In this document: positions 6,243 to 7,475 of the stretch, piece by piece
Position numbering within the stretch: position 1 is the stretch's first letter
Layout: every line of letters starts with the position of its first letter
The notes under the pieces: generated by a model
What the model was told of the DNA's origin: nothing
The model's input: the letters and a program-made list of their open reading frames with translations, nothing else
The model's database searches: none
Origin: Bacteroidota bacterium
GTDB taxonomy: Bacteria > Bacteroidota > Bacteroidia > Chitinophagales > Chitinophagaceae
Assembly (NCBI GenBank): GCA_023386395.1
Contig: JAEWJV010000332.1
Location: 1-7,475 of the forward strand
DNA length: 7,475 nt
Direction: 5' to 3'
Program-made: the position numbers and the translations under genes

Positions 6243-6635
6243 TCAATTTACAACAACAGAAGCCTTCATGCCGGGATGAATGGTGCAGTGATAATTAAAA
6301 GTGCCTGCAGCTGAAAATGTATGTTTGAAAATGCCACCCGCAGCAATATTGCCACTGTCAAAACTCCCGTCATCCGCCGTTACAGTGTGGGTTACATTGT
6401 CATTATTCGTCCAGGTTACAGTGGTACCTGCAGCTATTTTCAGGCTGCCCACAGAAAAAGTCATGCCATCAATTGAAACAGCATTTTTAGTTTCGCCTCC
6501 GTTTCCGCCATTATTGTTATTAACTCCTCCATAATTGCTGCCGCCATCTTTGTTGCAGGCATAAAAACCAACAAATATGAACGCTGAAATAAATAAGGAA
6601 ATAAAAAGCGCAGGTTTAATAATCCTCTTTTGCAT
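6243..6635 (-). CDS. Amicyanin/plastocyanin-like copper lipoprotein
   Basis: From the ATG at 6635 the product is 130 residues. A basic start (MQKRIIK) and a hydrophobic helix end at FYAC, with Cys27 the probable lipidation site. The next residues, NKD, resemble acidic/lysine surface-export signals of Bacteroidota lipoproteins, so cell-surface exposure is possible. A flexible Gly/Asn-rich linker (31-47) precedes one cupredoxin domain (about 50-130). Type 1 copper ligands are His83 (in NVTHTV), Cys117, His120 and Met123 in YHCTIHPGM. The Cys-x2-His-x2-Met spacing matches amicyanin rather than plant plastocyanin. Such proteins carry single electrons or bind copper at the envelope; the partner is unknown here. 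Reading could start at 6698, but those 21 extra residues would hide the signal peptide and would overlap a similar extension of the divergent gene, so the inner ATG is chosen. It is divergent to the VOC gene. Confidence 0.9.
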   Translation of the reverse strand: MQKRIIKPALFISLFISAFIFVGFYACNKDGGSNYGGVNNNNGGNGGETKNAVSIDGMTFSVGSLKIAAGTTVTWTNNDNVTHTVTADDGSFDSGNIAAGGIFKHTFSAAGTFNYHCTIHPGMKASVVVN

Positions 6636-6760
6636 AAAATATTTTTGATTAAGAAACTGTCGCTTTATATAAAAGGTTGCCAGAAAATTCATGTTCATTA
6701 TTTGTAATCAAACAGGTGCCTGGAAAAAACAATGGGTTATCTTGCAATAAATATTTTATA

Positions 6761-7204
6761 ATGAAACAGGCTCTTTTATTAACGATTTTGCTGAGTGGAA
6801 TTACTGCGCTGAAAGCAGATGCGCAAATACATTTTAACCATCTTGCCATATACGTTGTTGACCTTGAAAAAAGCAGCACATTTTATCGCGATGTAATGCA
6901 GTTGCAGCAGATACCGGAACCGTTTCATGATAACCAGCACACCTGGTTTAAAATTGGCGAACATGATCAGTTGCATGTTATTTCCGGAGCTAAAGAAAAA
7001 ATGCCGCACAATGTAAGTGTCCACATGGCATTCAGTGTGCCTTCGGTGGAGAATTTTGCCGGGCACCTTGATTCTCTTCATATTAAATATGGTAATTCAG
7101 CCCAAACAGGCACTGCGCCTCAAATCAGGACTGATGGCATCAAGCAAATTTACTTACAGGACCCCGATGGTTACTGGATAGAAGTAAATGATGATAAATT
7201 TTAG
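6761..7204 (+). CDS. Exported VOC (glyoxalase/bleomycin-resistance fold) protein
   Basis: The 147-residue product starts MKQALLLTILLSGITALKADAQ, a good Sec signal peptide with a likely cut after ADA (residue 21). The mature part is a single vicinal-oxygen-chelate domain of two beta-alpha-beta-beta-beta modules. The first module runs from FNHLAIYVVDLEKSSTFYRD to DQLHVI, the second from SVHMAFSV to YLQDPDGYWIEV. Candidate metal ligands are His27, His72, His88 and Glu141, so the site appears intact. Family members include glyoxalase I, epimerases, dioxygenases and thiol transferases. The sequence does not say which reaction applies, and export to the periplasm is atypical for those enzymes. An upstream in-frame ATG at 6677 would add 28 non-signal-like residues and bury the signal peptide, so 6761 is preferred. 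A weak TATCTTGC at 6738-6745 could be its -7 element. The divergent neighbour is also exported. Confidence 0.88.
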   Translation: MKQALLLTILLSGITALKADAQIHFNHLAIYVVDLEKSSTFYRDVMQLQQIPEPFHDNQHTWFKIGEHDQLHVISGAKEKMPHNVSVHMAFSVPSVENFAGHLDSLHIKYGNSAQTGTAPQIRTDGIKQIYLQDPDGYWIEVNDDKF

Positions 7205-7205
7205 C

Positions 7206-7233
7206 AGTGAATGGCGAGTGGTGAATAGTGGAT
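7206..7233. repeat. Degenerate heptamer tandem repeat
   Basis: Four consecutive 7-base units, AGTGAAT, GGCGAGT, GGTGAAT and AGTGGAT, fit the pattern RGYGRRT. They begin 2 bases after the VOC stop codon. Similar GTGAATR-type heptamer runs are, from memory, frequent between genes in Bacteroidota chromosomes. This copy is short and decayed. Confidence 0.6.
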
Positions 7234-7243
7234 TGTAAACTAT

Positions 7244-7251
7244 TATCTTCG
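7244..7251 (+). promoter_or_regulatory. Weak candidate -7 element for the right-end membrane protein
   Basis: TATCTTCG matches TAnnTTTG in 7 of 8 positions and lies 19 bases before the ATG at 7271. No TTG is found at the expected -33 distance, so this is tentative. Confidence 0.3.
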
Positions 7252-7270
7252 CGCCTCGAAAAATGAGTGT

Positions 7271-7475
7271 ATGAAATTTTATAACTTAATAATCAAATAC
7301 CGTTTTTGGCTGAGTATTGTTGCCATTATAATTGGTATTGTTTTAAATCTTACTGTATCCGGCTTTTGGCCAGTATTTCCCTTATATTTTATAGGATTAA
7401 TTGGTTTCCTTAGCCATTTCTTTATCGGCCCCATGCGTTTATTGCAGGAACCAATGGAAAGCGGTAAAATTGAAG
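7271..7475 (+). CDS. Two-helix membrane protein, N-terminal part, truncated by window edge
   Basis: From the ATG at 7271 the frame stays open for 68 complete codons to the window end. The fragment has a short basic N-terminus (MKFYNLIIKYR), a first membrane helix (about 12-32, rich in Ile and Val), a turn containing SGFWP, and a second helix (about 35-55). These are followed by GPMRLLQEPMESGKIE, which begins a cytoplasmic or amphipathic part. The MESGKIEG-like ending is reminiscent of Bacteroidota membrane proteins that continue into tetratricopeptide repeats, but that part is not in the window and the resemblance is from memory only. An ATG at 7263 is in another frame and stops after three codons, so it is not the start. 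No function is assigned. Confidence 0.75.
   Translation, partial: MKFYNLIIKYRFWLSIVAIIIGIVLNLTVSGFWPVFPLYFIGLIGFLSHFFIGPMRLLQEPMESGKIE

Noticed and set aside
6640..6647. Plus-strand TATTTTTG matching the -7 consensus
   Set aside because: It lies next to the start of a minus-strand gene, has no TTG at the right distance, and is 114 bases before the VOC start, so it is probably chance in AT-rich DNA.
6636..6760. Longer starts for the cupredoxin (6698) and VOC (6677) genes
   Set aside because: The two extensions would overlap head to head and would place non-signal residues before clear signal peptides; the inner ATGs are more plausible.

Overview
The window looks like chromosomal DNA from a Bacteroidota bacterium, most likely Chitinophagaceae-like (inference). 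Supporting signs are a moderately AT-rich sequence, AT-rich gene leaders without Shine-Dalgarno motifs, several Bacteroidota-type -7 promoter elements (TAnnTTTG), a LytS/LytTR-type two-component pair, a group II GGGPS-family protein and a lipoprotein with an NKD motif after its lipidated cysteine.

Layout, left to right. Positions 1-429 (minus) hold the first 143 codons of a coenzyme-B12-dependent (class II) ribonucleotide reductase that runs off the left edge. A 351-base non-coding stretch follows. A GGGPS-family prenyl-glyceryl-phosphate synthase lies at 781-1539 (plus) and ends at a strong bidirectional terminator shared with a convergent two-gene operon (3423 down to 1625). That operon encodes a four-TM LytS-type sensor kinase and, 5 bases later, its LytTR response regulator. 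The 208-base region upstream of the kinase is shared with the divergent dxs gene (3632-5563, plus), the entry enzyme of the MEP isoprenoid pathway. A SixA-like phosphohistidine phosphatase follows (5690-6187, plus). Next come two divergently transcribed exported proteins: an amicyanin/plastocyanin-like copper lipoprotein (6635 to 6243, minus) and a signal-peptide-bearing VOC/glyoxalase-fold protein (6761-7204, plus). The window ends inside a membrane protein that starts at 7271.

Themes. Two isoprenoid-related enzymes sit near each other: Dxs makes precursors for isoprenoids, and the GGGPS family consumes a polyprenyl diphosphate. They are not in one operon. The kinase/regulator pair and SixA all concern phosphorylated histidine or aspartate, but a functional link is only a guess. 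The cupredoxin and the VOC protein are both exported and share a promoter region.

I see no mobile element, CRISPR array, RNA gene, or defence or biosynthetic cluster, and no clear novel system. The items most worth a second look are regulatory: TGCAAA repeats over the GGGPS promoter, LytTR-like half-sites in the kinase/dxs intergenic region, an inverted repeat upstream of nrdJ, and a degenerate heptamer repeat near the right end.
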